DNA from: Flectonema sp. DT1601
Lineage: Eukaryota > Euglenozoa > Diplonemea > Diplonemida > Diplonemidae
Assembly (NCBI GenBank): GCA_964019425.1
Contig: OZ025817.1
Location: 558,001 to 622,000 of the forward strand
Direction: 5' to 3'
DNA length: 64,000 nt
The notes beneath the pieces are model-generated. The model did not search any database. It was not told the origin of the DNA and worked only from the letters and a program-made list of their open reading frames with translations. Below are positions 51,354-61,123 of this stretch, piece by piece; position 1 is the first letter of the stretch, and every line of letters begins with the position of its first letter. A program made the position numbers and the translations under genes.

Positions 51354-52634
51354 TTAAAACTGAGGACATTCTGCGGCATGCTTACATTCCATCGATCCAG
51401 TGAAAGGTTTGAGTACTACATCCTTGAAAACAAGATCGTTGCACGGCATCGCTTCAGAACACTTTATTGACCCAGGATGGATTTCAGTAATGGGGTTATT
51501 ACCTTCCTGAACACGTGTTACTCCACTGAAGGCAATCGATGATAGTCTTGTAGGTACGTCTGATCGATCTGTCTTTTTATTATGATATGAAGTAGTGATT
51601 TCTAAAAATTTATCAATGTTACCAATTCGTGTATCACTGAATAATACGTTGTCAACGAACCCACCTCTTTCTGGATTCGTTTTTATTCTGATTCCTCGTT
51701 TCATTGGTCCTAGGATAGTGTTGTTGTGGAATCTGATGTTGTTAATTCCACCAGAGACTTCACTGCCTATGCTGATTCCATGACCTGTTAAGAAAACATT
51801 GTGGTTAACTTGGACGTCGTTGCAAGGTTTATTAACAGATCTGCCAGGGGCATTCTTTCCTGATTTAACTGCGATGACGTCGTCTCCAACAGAAATCGTG
51901 TTGTTTTCAATTTTAACACGATTGCTACTGTCTGGAACAATACCGTCAGTGTTGGGGGAATCATCCGGCGCGTGTATTATAAGATCTGAAATTGTAACAT
52001 CATTTGAGTACAGCACATGAATATTCCAAAAAGGTGAATCTTTAAGAAATAAATTCTTAACAGAAACCTCACTGCTGTTTATAATTTCTATTAAACGAGG
52101 TCGGTTAGGCTGATCTGTTTGTGTTGTTTTCATTCTATTCCACCAGTAGTTTCCATTTCCTTCAATGATACCATTTCCTTTGATAGTTACATCAGTGCAA
52201 TTTGCAATCGTAATTAACGATTGGAAGCGTTCACCTTCGGGATAACTTGGGAATTGTGGTAATACAGGATAGTGTCTGTCGTCAGCTATTCCTACAAAAG
52301 TTCCTTCGATCACAATTGTTAAGTGAGACTTGGTGATTACTATTGGACCGGTTACATGTCTTCCTTTGGGGATTACAATAGTGTCTCCACTCTTTGCGTG
52401 GTTGATTCGTTGTTGAAGTTGTCTCGTGTTGACAGAATGACCATCTCCGAGAATAGCTTTTTCATCAAACAGATCCAATCCAGTCAACAACACTATTATC
52501 GTTACCACTGCGCAGAACAGTCCTCCCAACCACTTTAATGTGTGTTGTAGAGACTTGTCAGGATTGAGCCGACGATCAGCCTCAATTTTTGCTTTTATAC
52601 GGTTCTTCCTCCTCATCATTGTTAAAGGGTTCAA
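51354..52634 (-). CDS. GH28 polygalacturonase, membrane-anchored
   Basis: 426 residues. The N-terminus is cytosolic and basic, followed by one signal-anchor helix (LGGLFCAVVTIIVLLTGLDLF, about 36-56), so the enzyme is a type II membrane protein facing outside or a vesicle lumen. A right-handed beta-helix fills about 65-420. All four GH28 motifs are intact: PNTDGI near 230, VGDDVIAVKSG near 250, GHGISIGSE near 285 and RIKT near 312. It is therefore probably active on the alpha-1,4-galacturonan backbone of pectin. The N-terminal anchor is unusual, since most homologues are freely secreted. Base composition matches its neighbours, so any lateral origin is not recent. Confidence 0.93.
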   Translation of the reverse strand: MNPLTMMRRKNRIKAKIEADRRLNPDKSLQHTLKWLGGLFCAVVTIIVLLTGLDLFDEKAILGDGHSVNTRQLQQRINHAKSGDTIVIPKGRHVTGPIVITKSHLTIVIEGTFVGIADDRHYPVLPQFPSYPEGERFQSLITIANCTDVTIKGNGIIEGNGNYWWNRMKTTQTDQPNRPRLIEIINSSEVSVKNLFLKDSPFWNIHVLYSNDVTISDLIIHAPDDSPNTDGIVPDSSNRVKIENNTISVGDDVIAVKSGKNAPGRSVNKPCNDVQVNHNVFLTGHGISIGSEVSGGINNIRFHNNTILGPMKRGIRIKTNPERGGFVDNVLFSDTRIGNIDKFLEITTSYHNKKTDRSDVPTRLSSIAFSGVTRVQEGNNPITEIHPGSIKCSEAMPCNDLVFKDVVLKPFTGSMECKHAAECPQF

Positions 52635-52913
52635 TGAACTGATAGTGGGGGAGGTTCTGTAGAAAATGAATTACAGAATACAATCACCTGAAAACAATTC
52701 TTTAATGTATTTGCTGCTAAAGAAAAATAGAAAATCAGATTATTATACTCCAAACTATTGAAAAGCATTCAGCGTTAAGGTTTAGTGAAATATGTTTTTT
52801 TTTTTTTTTTTTTACAATTTTACTCTATGATGTCAGTCAACACAGAAACCGGTACAGTTATTTTTAAACATTAAATAACCACACCTCCCCCATATAATAT
52901 CAAAAAAGATTTT

Positions 52914-53483
52914 TCATCCAATCTTTATTCCACCCATGCCCGCAAAACTTTTAGCTGCTTCATAGTGAATATTCTTCTTATTCACTGTAGTTTGAATACA
53001 GGGACAAAACCCTAGCACAGTGTAGAGCAAACCAATTGAAACTAATACGTTTGAAAATGTAAATAACAACAGCGAGGTAAATGAAAGACCAGTTGCAAGG
53101 CGATCAGCAACAAGAAGACCAAGAAACATGTAGAATTGTCCTCGAACCAACCAGCTTTGAAGAAATGATATTGCTGGGAATGTACAGCAATCCCATTCAG
53201 TGACTATAGCCAGTAGGGTAAATAAGAGTATGTAGCCCAGTAAGATAGTTCCTTCTATTCGTTGAACTCGTTCTGTTCCAAGCTGACTGTGGTTATCTCC
53301 GAATATAATAATAATTTCAACTACTGCTATCGCTGACAGCACCATTACCGTTGCGAATTTAAGTATTTTAAATCCACTCACAACCCAACCTGGATTTACA
53401 CCCCCGCTTTCAGTACTACCACCGACAAGAGGAGTTGTTTCCGTGTTCTCGGGTGTACTCATATTCAAAGGTGTACTAGTCAT
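52914..53483 (-). CDS. Four-TM protein, possibly TVP15/COPI-associated family
   Basis: 189 residues. The N-terminal 30 residues are polar and Thr/Ser-rich with an acidic dileucine-like TETTPLV motif. Four hydrophobic segments follow: about 40-62, 80-98, 115-132 and 136-160. The central SWLVRGQFYMFLGLLVADR segment resembles the RG.FY...G pattern of COPI-associated (TVP15-like) proteins of the Golgi. That assignment rests on a short motif and the topology, so it is tentative. Alternatives are a general MARVEL-like four-helix protein. Confidence 0.65.
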   Translation of the reverse strand: MTSTPLNMSTPENTETTPLVGGSTESGGVNPGWVVSGFKILKFATVMVLSAIAVVEIIIIFGDNHSQLGTERVQRIEGTILLGYILLFTLLAIVTEWDCCTFPAISFLQSWLVRGQFYMFLGLLVADRLATGLSFTSLLLFTFSNVLVSIGLLYTVLGFCPCIQTTVNKKNIHYEAAKSFAGMGGIKIG

Positions 53484-53993
53484 GTTTTGTTACTGGTTTG
53501 AGTAGGTAAATAAGTACTCACAGTCTTCGTTGTAATAAACACATTAAATTAATTTTAAAAAATTGTTCCTGTTTTTATGAAGTAGATGATGAGACTAAGA
53601 TTAGCACTAAGGTACAAAGAACATTTATATGCAAGAAAAAAAATATAATAATTTTTTTTTAAAAAAAAAAAAAAAAAAGTTTGAAAGTAGACGCAACATG
53701 CCAGGGCTGGTCTCGCGACCTATCCACAAACAGGAAGCAGCTAAAAATAAAATGGGGACAACAAGAAAATATGAGACAAGCCTCACAAAATAAAAAGAAA
53801 AGGGTATAATATATGAGAATGAGAAGGGATGAGGGAGAATAATTCATTTACATTTTGTTTTTTGTTTTTCTTTTCTTCTAAGCAATTTTATAGTTTGTTT
53901 TTCTAACGGTGTACTCTACCGAAAGTTTATGTTTTTTTTTTTTTGTTTTTTTTTTTATTTGTTTTGTTTTTTTGTTATCGCTGGTTCCCCACT
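53484..53993. other. 3' flank of KMP-11 copy 1
   Basis: AT-rich spacer with long A/T runs. It carries a 45-bp block at 53693-53737 that also lies downstream of the second KMP-11 copy. No gene seen. Confidence 0.55.
53693..53737 (-). repeat. Conserved block downstream of KMP-11, copy 1
   Basis: CCAGGGCTGGTCTCGCGACC followed by TATCCACAAACAGGAAGC on the plus strand. It matches 54501-54545 with few differences, whereas the DNA around it has drifted. Conservation inside an otherwise diverged AT-rich spacer suggests either a 3'UTR regulatory element or a small RNA. Confidence 0.7.
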
Positions 53994-54272
53994 TTACTTT
54001 CCTGGGAACTGAGCGTTCTTCTGCTGTTCAAGAAGCTCCTGGAACTTCTGTTTGAAGTGAGCAGAGTGATCTCTCATCTTCTTGTTGAACTTGTCAGTGT
54101 GTTCCTTAATCATCTTCTCAAACTTGTCGTAGTGCTCCTTCATTTCCGGTGAGAGAGTGCTCTCGTCTGGTTTGTCAGCAAAGAACTTCTTGTTCTGCTC
54201 TTCCATCTTCTTGCTGAACTCGGCATCAAGTCTGTCCAACTTGTCAGAGAACTCCTGGTAGGTGGTGCACAT
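53994..54272 (-). CDS. KMP-11: Kinetoplastid membrane protein 11, copy 1
   Basis: 92 residues, the exact family length. The sequence follows Leishmania and Trypanosoma KMP-11 almost throughout: FADKPDESTLSPEMKEHY, MIKEHTDKFNKKM, HFKQKFQELLEQQK. The protein folds as paired amphipathic helices and associates with flagellar and flagellar-pocket membranes and the cytoskeleton; in trypanosomes it is needed for basal-body segregation and cytokinesis. The protein is identical to the second copy 840 bp away. A TTTTCTTTTTAG acceptor is 28 nt upstream. I start at MCTTYQ, the position of the conserved start. Confidence 0.95.
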   Translation of the reverse strand: MCTTYQEFSDKLDRLDAEFSKKMEEQNKKFFADKPDESTLSPEMKEHYDKFEKMIKEHTDKFNKKMRDHSAHFKQKFQELLEQQKNAQFPGK

Positions 54273-54299
54273 CTTGTTGTGAAGAGTAGGTTTTGAAGG

Positions 54300-54315
54300 C
54301 TAAAAAGAAAACAAT
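54300..54315 (-). promoter_or_regulatory. Probable trans-splice acceptor of KMP-11 copy 1
   Basis: AATTGTTTTCTTTTTAG on the minus strand, 28 nt before the ATG. The second copy has the same tract with CAG in place of TAG (55144-55160). Confidence 0.65.
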
Positions 54316-54500
54316 TAAAGATAAAAAACATCAAGGCGTCTAATTCCAAATGCAGTCAACTCTTTCCATCTAATTAGTTATCACTACCCGCTCTGAGAGA
54401 ATGAGATAATTTAACTTTTTTTTTTAGAAAAATGGAAATGGCAATCTCTATCTCAGTAAAATAAAAAAATAAAAAATATTTAAAACAGCTTGTAAAACCC

Positions 54501-54545
54501 GCCAGGGCTGGTCTCACGACCTATCCGCCAACAGGGAACCAACTG
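54501..54545 (-). repeat. Conserved block downstream of KMP-11, copy 2
   Basis: CCAGGGCTGGTCTCACGACC then TATCCGCCAACAGGGAACC. See the partner at 53693-53737. On the coding strand it lies about 290 nt after the KMP-11 stop codon in both copies. Confidence 0.7.
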
Positions 54546-54837
54546 ATTATAAAAAGGGGAACAAAAAAAAAAAAAAAGAAATTGGGAAGAAGAAATAAAA
54601 ATAAAAAATTGAAAAAGAAAAAATCAAAAAATATATAAAAACTAGGGAAAGGGATTATAATAAAGGGAATAAAAAGCATTTACATCTTTGTTTTTTTTTT
54701 TTTGTTTTTTTGTTTTTTTACTTACGTTATTCTACATATATTTTCTTTTTTTTACCCAAGTAGTGCGTACACTACTTTGGTATGAATTTTTGTTTTTTAT
54801 TTTGTTTTGTTTTTTTTGTTATCGCTGGTTCCCCACT

Positions 54838-55116
54838 TTACTTTCCTGGGAACTGAGCGTTCTTCTGCTGTTCAAGAAGCTCCTGGAACTTCTGCTTGAA
54901 GTGAGCAGAGTGGTCTCTCATCTTCTTGTTGAACTTGTCAGTGTGTTCCTTAATCATCTTCTCAAACTTGTCGTAGTGCTCCTTCATTTCCGGTGAGAGA
55001 GTGCTCTCGTCTGGTTTGTCAGCAAAGAACTTCTTGTTCTGCTCTTCCATCTTCTTGCTGAACTCGGCATCAAGTCTGTCCAACTTGTCAGAGAACTCCT
55101 GGTAGGTGGTGCACAT
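54838..55116 (-). CDS. KMP-11: Kinetoplastid membrane protein 11, copy 2
   Basis: 92 residues, identical in protein to copy 1, with only one or two silent DNA differences. The open frame extends 14 codons upstream to 55158, but a CTTTTCAG acceptor at 55144 lies inside that extension, and the conserved family start is the ATG at 55116. The tandem unit is about 844 bp and includes about 60 bp of identical 3'UTR. Tandem KMP-11 arrays are normal in trypanosomatids, where they raise mRNA output in the absence of promoter control. Confidence 0.95.
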   Translation of the reverse strand: MCTTYQEFSDKLDRLDAEFSKKMEEQNKKFFADKPDESTLSPEMKEHYDKFEKMIKEHTDKFNKKMRDHSAHFKQKFQELLEQQKNAQFPGK

Positions 55117-58100
55117 CTTGTTGTGAAGAGTAGGTTTTGAAGGCTGAAAAGAAAACAATTAAAAAAATAAGAATCACTACCCAGGTTTCTACATTCAACA
55201 CCCAACCCGCCAAGCAATGTAATACATGTATTTGTACGACTTCCTGTGAAATGTTGTAACCGTTTACTAACATGTAACCTCTCAAGAATCGAAAAGGCAT
55301 GACATAACAGGACGGACGGGTATGGGGGGGAGACATGACTACAGTTGCTCGCTTACTCTGTATCCACGAAAGGCGGAAACAAGGGGTGATGGTTTAACGA
55401 TGTAGTAACAGTAATAAACATTAATATACTTATTTTGTTTATTTTTAAATAAGTAATAAGGTTAAACTGGGAAACAAGGGAAACATGAGGTGAAAAAAAA
55501 AAAAAAAAAAAAAAAATGAAAAAAAAGGGAGAGGGGTGAAAAAGCAGTAAGCGAAGAACGAATTCAAACAACCTTCTGCAAAAAAAAAAAAGAAAAAGAA
55601 AAAAGAAAACGACAATGCTACAACAGACGTCATGTTTAGAAATTTTTTTTACACAATATTTCATCGATATAAAAAATGAAACAAGAAAATCTGCAGCAAA
55701 CTCACATTGCCTTATAGCTTAACCTTACGCAGTTGATATAGTTACACTAAGAGCTTATCACAACAAGGGGGAAAAGAACGATTTCAATGAGTCCATTATC
55801 ATACACAACACACTTTAAACGTAAATAACAATAAAACTACAACTACATACAAAAAAAAGATAATTACGTAACAGACACAACTAGTCCCGTCTAACGGGAA
55901 GAGGTTGGTTAAGAAAAATAAAATACCAAAACAAAAAGCTAAGCTAATATACTGTCAGTTCCTTCCCAAAGGACTTTTTCTTGTTTATGTTTTTTTTTTT
56001 ATTTGTATGTGTCTCTGTCTGTTTGTTTCTTGTCTGTTTGTCTCTGTCTCTCTGCTTTTTTTTTTTTTTTCCCCCGTTTTGCTTCTTGACACCGAAGTGT
56101 GCCAAATAGTACAAAAGGGTACGACAGATTCAATAACACTTCTAACATAATATTATATTAAGCATAGCACTACGCAAAAAAAAAAAAAAAAAAGAGAGAG
56201 AATCGTATTGATCTCGTTCGATTCTTGTGTTCAGTTGCGCAAAAGTAAAAATAAATTTACCAACTCGCAAACAACGAAAAAAAATGACTTTCATATCAAA
56301 GTACAACTCGTGTTGCGTTTACGTTTTTTTTTTTTTTTTTTTACTTGAACTGTTCAGTATGAAAAATGAAATAACAATAATAATAAAAATTGAAATAAAA
56401 TAAAAATGAATTACTATACTATAGTGATTGTGTTTTTACATTTGTTGCCTTACTGTGTCACAATTTGTTTCTCTTTTTTATTTTCCAGAAAAATTCGAGA
56501 GGAAAAAGTTTGCGCATAGAGTTCTTTATTTTATTTTATTTTATTTTATTTATTTTTTTTTTTTTCTAAAAAAAAAAAGCTTCGAAAAAAATTAATCCAA
56601 TCAACCTCAGGAAACAAAACAGTGCGAGGGAAACAAAACAAAAAAAAAAAAAAAAAAAATCGCAACTTTGCCTTTTTTTACCCATACAAAAGACAGTTCA
56701 GCATTTAAAGAAAAAAAAAAACTGCGGAGGAGATAACTCGAAGTTCACTACAAAATGAAAAGGGAAAATAAGGAAGAAAGGAACTAGCTTGACCAAGTAC
56801 CTCTGTGCGAACATGGAATTACGGAGGGAAAACACTGCAGCAGGCATACGTATCCTACACGGTCTGCAGAATATACAATGAAGTAGACCCGTCAAGCTCA
56901 ATATTAGTAACGCAGTATAGCTTCTATTAATTCGAAACTTGAGTTTGGAATGAAAAAGTGTCGGTATTCCTAAGTAGCCAACCAGAGGGGCAGATTACAA
57001 AAAAAATACACAAAAGGCAAAGCAGCAGTAGAGGAATCCGTTGACATTGGTGTCGGTACTTTTCGACACCACGCTAAGATGATGATAGACCGAAGAATGA
57101 AGATAGAAGTATAGTCTACTGTACTATTATGGAATGTACTACTTTCTATAAAAATGCAACTTCTTTTTTTTTTTTTTTTTTTTTGTGTTAAAATCACTTT
57201 AGTATCAAACTACATCAGTGGGGAATTAATCACAAAATGATCAATCAGAGTAAAACGATAAATCGTAAGGACATCAATTTTTCGAAATTTTCAAATTTTC
57301 ACAAAATTAAAAAAATTAAAGAAACTTTCCTCGAACCAATACTTTTGTATACCATGAATACTGGATAAACTCACAGCGATGGAGGACCCACCCCTCCCCA
57401 ATCTGTTGTACCATTCTTCAGTTTGAAGGGAAGTGATTTAATTTATTTTGAATAAGGACGAGATACCCATGCAATCACACAAAGGATTTGCCCCTATTAA
57501 AGCGATGCGGCTAGGGCCTTAAAAATAACCCTGCAAAGCACCGCTGTTATTTAGTAGTAACATTGAAGTAACAAAAAAAAGAGGCAAAAAACGCTTTTTG
57601 TATACTTATTCTCTGATGGTTTACAGAGAACGTGATTATGTAAAGGGAAGAAAAAAAAATAAAAGCTAACTACCTTGACTTTGCTACGATATACAACTTT
57701 AAAGATTAATGTGCGATTCATTTCACTTTTTAGCACAAACATTGATTAGTGGGAAAACGCAAATCTTTTTTTTTTTTTTTTTTTCCTTTCCAAAAAAAAT
57801 ACCAATTGAAACAACGGACTTGTTTAAGAAAAAAATTAGGGAAAAAAAATAAATAAATCACCTACCTACTACTGCAATAATTCTTTTTTTTTTTTCATTT
57901 CTTTTTCTTTTTTCGTTTTCTACGGGAGGCGGTAAATGAACCCACTTTGCTACAAGTGGCAGGAAATGAAAAAAAAAAAAAAACAGAACAACACCGAAAT
58001 TGCGTGTACTGATTTACTGACTACCACAACATGAATTAATTGTCGGTAAAGATGTCTGTTTCAAAAATGGGGTAAATTGTATTATCAAAAGGAAGGGAAA

Positions 58101-59171
58101 AAACCATTCAGATTTAGCCTTATATTTCGTTGAACGCAGACAGAATCCTGTCGCACGGGGAAATAGGTCGTGACATACAGAAATAACGGCTTTCAATCTG
58201 AATAGTTTCCTGAATATTTCTTCTTCAGCTACTTCGGTACAAAAAAAATAATAATAAATATATATAGATAATTATACTCAACAAAACATTGAAGGGGAGC
58301 CAACTGCAGCCTTATCTCAGTATAAGAAAGCGTTGCATGGCAGAAAGGGAGACAGGAAAAAAAAAGGGGGAGGGGAGGTGGAAGCGCTGGACTGTAACCA
58401 CCGTAACTTGTCAGCCAAGCAAATAGTAATAAAAAGAAGGGGAAAAAACAAAACACAATATTTGAAACGAACGCTGCATGCTTTGCCCTACAAGCATAAT
58501 CAGCTATCTAAAGTCCTTGGAGAAATTATTTCTCTTTTTTTTTTTTTTTTAAATGACATGTGGAAAAGAGGAAGCTCCCCTGAGCCTCTTATTACAGAAG
58601 AGTGAATAAACAAGAGTATAGGCAACTTAATTTCCTTCCTTATCAAAACAGCAGATGTAGGGGGAACCGAGAAAGAGTTTCGAGCCGTGTTAAATTAAAA
58701 AAAAAGAACTGTGGGAACATAAAAAAAAAAACGTGCTGGGAAACTACAAAGCACGCAATCTGCGACTACTATAAAAACAAAACAAAACAAAAAAAAAATA
58801 AGAGTATCCAAAAAAAAAAAAAAAAGAGACAAGGATAGACAAGCAGAGTCTTAACAACGGACTATCAACCGTGCTTTTATTGTAAAAGAGAGAAAAAAAC
58901 AAAAAAAAAACAAAAAAAAAAAAAGATTTAACTTGAAAAAAAGGAAAATAACTCGCCAAAATTTCAAACAATCACAGTCACTATGACTATTTTGACTGAC
59001 CCATAAAGGTACACGGACAGCAACCCTACACAAAAGCACTCGACATGATTCTTAGTCGGCTATGTTAGCCACGTCACAATAGCTGCAACCCGTTATTTTT
59101 AAAGGCATTTGATTAACCTCACACGGGGCTAATCATTCAAAAAGGTGAACCTCACATCAGTACAAAAATGT
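55117..59171. other. 4-kb A/T-homopolymer-rich stretch without a gene
   Basis: No ORF above background on either strand; the longest open frames are coded by T or A runs. It contains many homopolymers (for example 55496-55517, 56324-56341, 57164-57184). Positions 58129-58148 repeat a 20-mer found in an intron at 4152-4171. I recognise no tRNA, snRNA or SL RNA gene. It is the largest gap in the window; small RNA genes or a Pol II initiation region could be hidden here. Confidence 0.55.
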
Positions 59172-60830
59172 TTATTGAGCGTACTCAGATTCATCTTCGC
59201 TACGACTTTGACCGCTGTTAGGAACCCAATTAGAATAATATTGTTGCTGAGGTTGTGGATGAGGTTGTTTATAAGGTTGAGCATAATACTGGTGTTGAGT
59301 GTAGTACTGAGGATCGGGTTCACGAGTACCTCCCGTGTAGTGATACGGAGCTGCATTTGATTGTTTTGTATGTTGTTGAGGAGTTGCGATGGTCATGTTA
59401 GACTCTGCGTTAGTAATTGTACCATCATGAGTACTCTCCCAACCGGGTCCAGGAACTATTTGAACATCACTTTCTCTATGTAAAGCTCTTGCTTGAGCAA
59501 GAGCTGGAGGTACAGCATAACTATTACTCATACTTGTCTCTGTACCGTACCTATCTAAGCTAGGATCACTCACTGGGGGTAATCGTTGAGCAACAGTAAC
59601 TTGTGGGGTTCTTCTAGCACCACCACTACTCTCTCGGTATAAATCGGCTATTGGATTTCTACTCGTGTTCCGACCAGCTGTGTGTCTGGATTCCAGTTCT
59701 CTACTAACGCCTCGATCAACTTTAAGATCTCTCGATTTTGACTTCCTTGCTTTCTTAGTAGGCGTCGGAGCTGCGTCTGGTGTTGTTGACGGAACGTCTT
59801 CTTTAGCAGCAGACGACTTCGATCGGTAATACCACCATATCAGCGCTAATATAAAAAGCATCGCAATACCCATGGCCACCGCAACAATGATAACGTAGGT
59901 GGGTACCCCGTCGTCATGATCTTTTGATGGATGTTTTGTTTTATCTCTCCACTTTGTCTCAAAGGTTCCTTCAGTCATTCTGATGTATGGATCTGCGATC
60001 ATTAAATATTGTTTGCTGTTAAGACTTCGCATCCATTGCTCGACTTCTGTTCGTGATTCAGAATGAAATTTGAAAGTTCCTGACACATTATTATCATTAT
60101 GCATTAGACTGATTCCTGTTTTATCATCGAGTGGTTTTTCCCAAATCCAGTGAGATCGTTGCAGTTGAATATTCTCAAATGGTTGACATCGTTTATCTAA
60201 GTTAGAATCGTAGTTAACAATAGCAGCTATTCGTTCTTTGAAAGTATCTTTGCTGAACAAAGGAGGATCAGGTAAATTATTAATAATCCCCGCTGCTACG
60301 CAATAACACGACAGCCTGTCCAAGACTTCGTTTTCTTCAGTCGAGGGAGACCTTTCATTTGCATTCATGACTTGAGAAAATTGAACCCTAACTCCACTAC
60401 CATTGTCTATTTTTAAATGAATTTGCTTCACATAATGTGTGTATTGAATAGAAACAATCGGTCCTGCTAATAGTTCCCATCTTCCATGTTGAAATTTATC
60501 AACAACAAGCCCACCGAGATTAGCATCCAAGTGAAATCTAAGAGAGTCACCATCATTTTCATCCCTCATAACAGTAGTTCTATTTGGGTCACAAGCTTCT
60601 GCTAAGGTACTTCGGAAAGTTACGGTTTCAGAGTAAGGTTTATCAGCGGGCTCATTGTTTCTATCTAAAAAGACAACTAATTCGAACATATTTTGCATTG
60701 GAGAAGGCCCGTCAGACACAACTACTTCAGTAATCAAATCACTTTTATAAACATCCGAATTACCTGAACAGAGAACCTCACCAATGCATATACAGGCAAA
60801 CACCACACTGGCTGTGCGAAGCCACGGCAT
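59172..60830 (-). CDS. Type I membrane protein with long cytosolic tail, unknown
   Basis: 552 residues. A signal peptide (WLRTASVVFACICIGEVLCSG) is followed by an ectodomain of about 280 residues with few cysteines (C79, and a CYC pair near 175) and mixed beta composition. One membrane helix (VPTYVIIVAVAMGIAMLFILALIWWYY) lies near 312-338. The tail of about 215 residues is basic, then Gln/Tyr/Pro-rich with PPVSDPSLDRYG and PYKQPHPQPQQQYY stretches that could bind WW or SH3-like domains. No family recognised. A TTTTGTTTCCAG acceptor lies 28 nt before the ATG. Confidence 0.8.
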   Translation of the reverse strand: MPWLRTASVVFACICIGEVLCSGNSDVYKSDLITEVVVSDGPSPMQNMFELVVFLDRNNEPADKPYSETVTFRSTLAEACDPNRTTVMRDENDGDSLRFHLDANLGGLVVDKFQHGRWELLAGPIVSIQYTHYVKQIHLKIDNGSGVRVQFSQVMNANERSPSTEENEVLDRLSCYCVAAGIINNLPDPPLFSKDTFKERIAAIVNYDSNLDKRCQPFENIQLQRSHWIWEKPLDDKTGISLMHNDNNVSGTFKFHSESRTEVEQWMRSLNSKQYLMIADPYIRMTEGTFETKWRDKTKHPSKDHDDGVPTYVIIVAVAMGIAMLFILALIWWYYRSKSSAAKEDVPSTTPDAAPTPTKKARKSKSRDLKVDRGVSRELESRHTAGRNTSRNPIADLYRESSGGARRTPQVTVAQRLPPVSDPSLDRYGTETSMSNSYAVPPALAQARALHRESDVQIVPGPGWESTHDGTITNAESNMTIATPQQHTKQSNAAPYHYTGGTREPDPQYYTQHQYYAQPYKQPHPQPQQQYYSNWVPNSGQSRSEDESEYAQ

Positions 60831-61123
60831 GTGCCTGAGGGCACTGGGAGTGACGCACCTGGAAACAAAATTTAAAAAATAAATTCAAAGCTTTTTTTTT
60901 TTTTTTTTTTCATTTAATTATCTCAATGACAAACTAACGACAAACTCCATAGTATTTTTTTTCTGACGTAAAAAAAAAAAAAAGAAAATTGAGTTGAATA
61001 ATTTAAAAAAAAAGTATCACGTCATCGATGAGCAATCTTCTCCTTTTACAAAGAGAAAGGATTTCAGAAGAATATCCTGATCAAAAAATTAAGAATTACA
61101 ATATAGTTGTAGGTTGGTTTTGT

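Noticed and set aside
54501-54545. Alu/7SL- or 5S-like internal promoter in the KMP-11 downstream block (GGTCGTGAGACCAGCCCTGG)
   Set aside because: Similarity to B-box or 5S box C is partial and needs extra bases; the tandem duplication of KMP-11 explains both copies.
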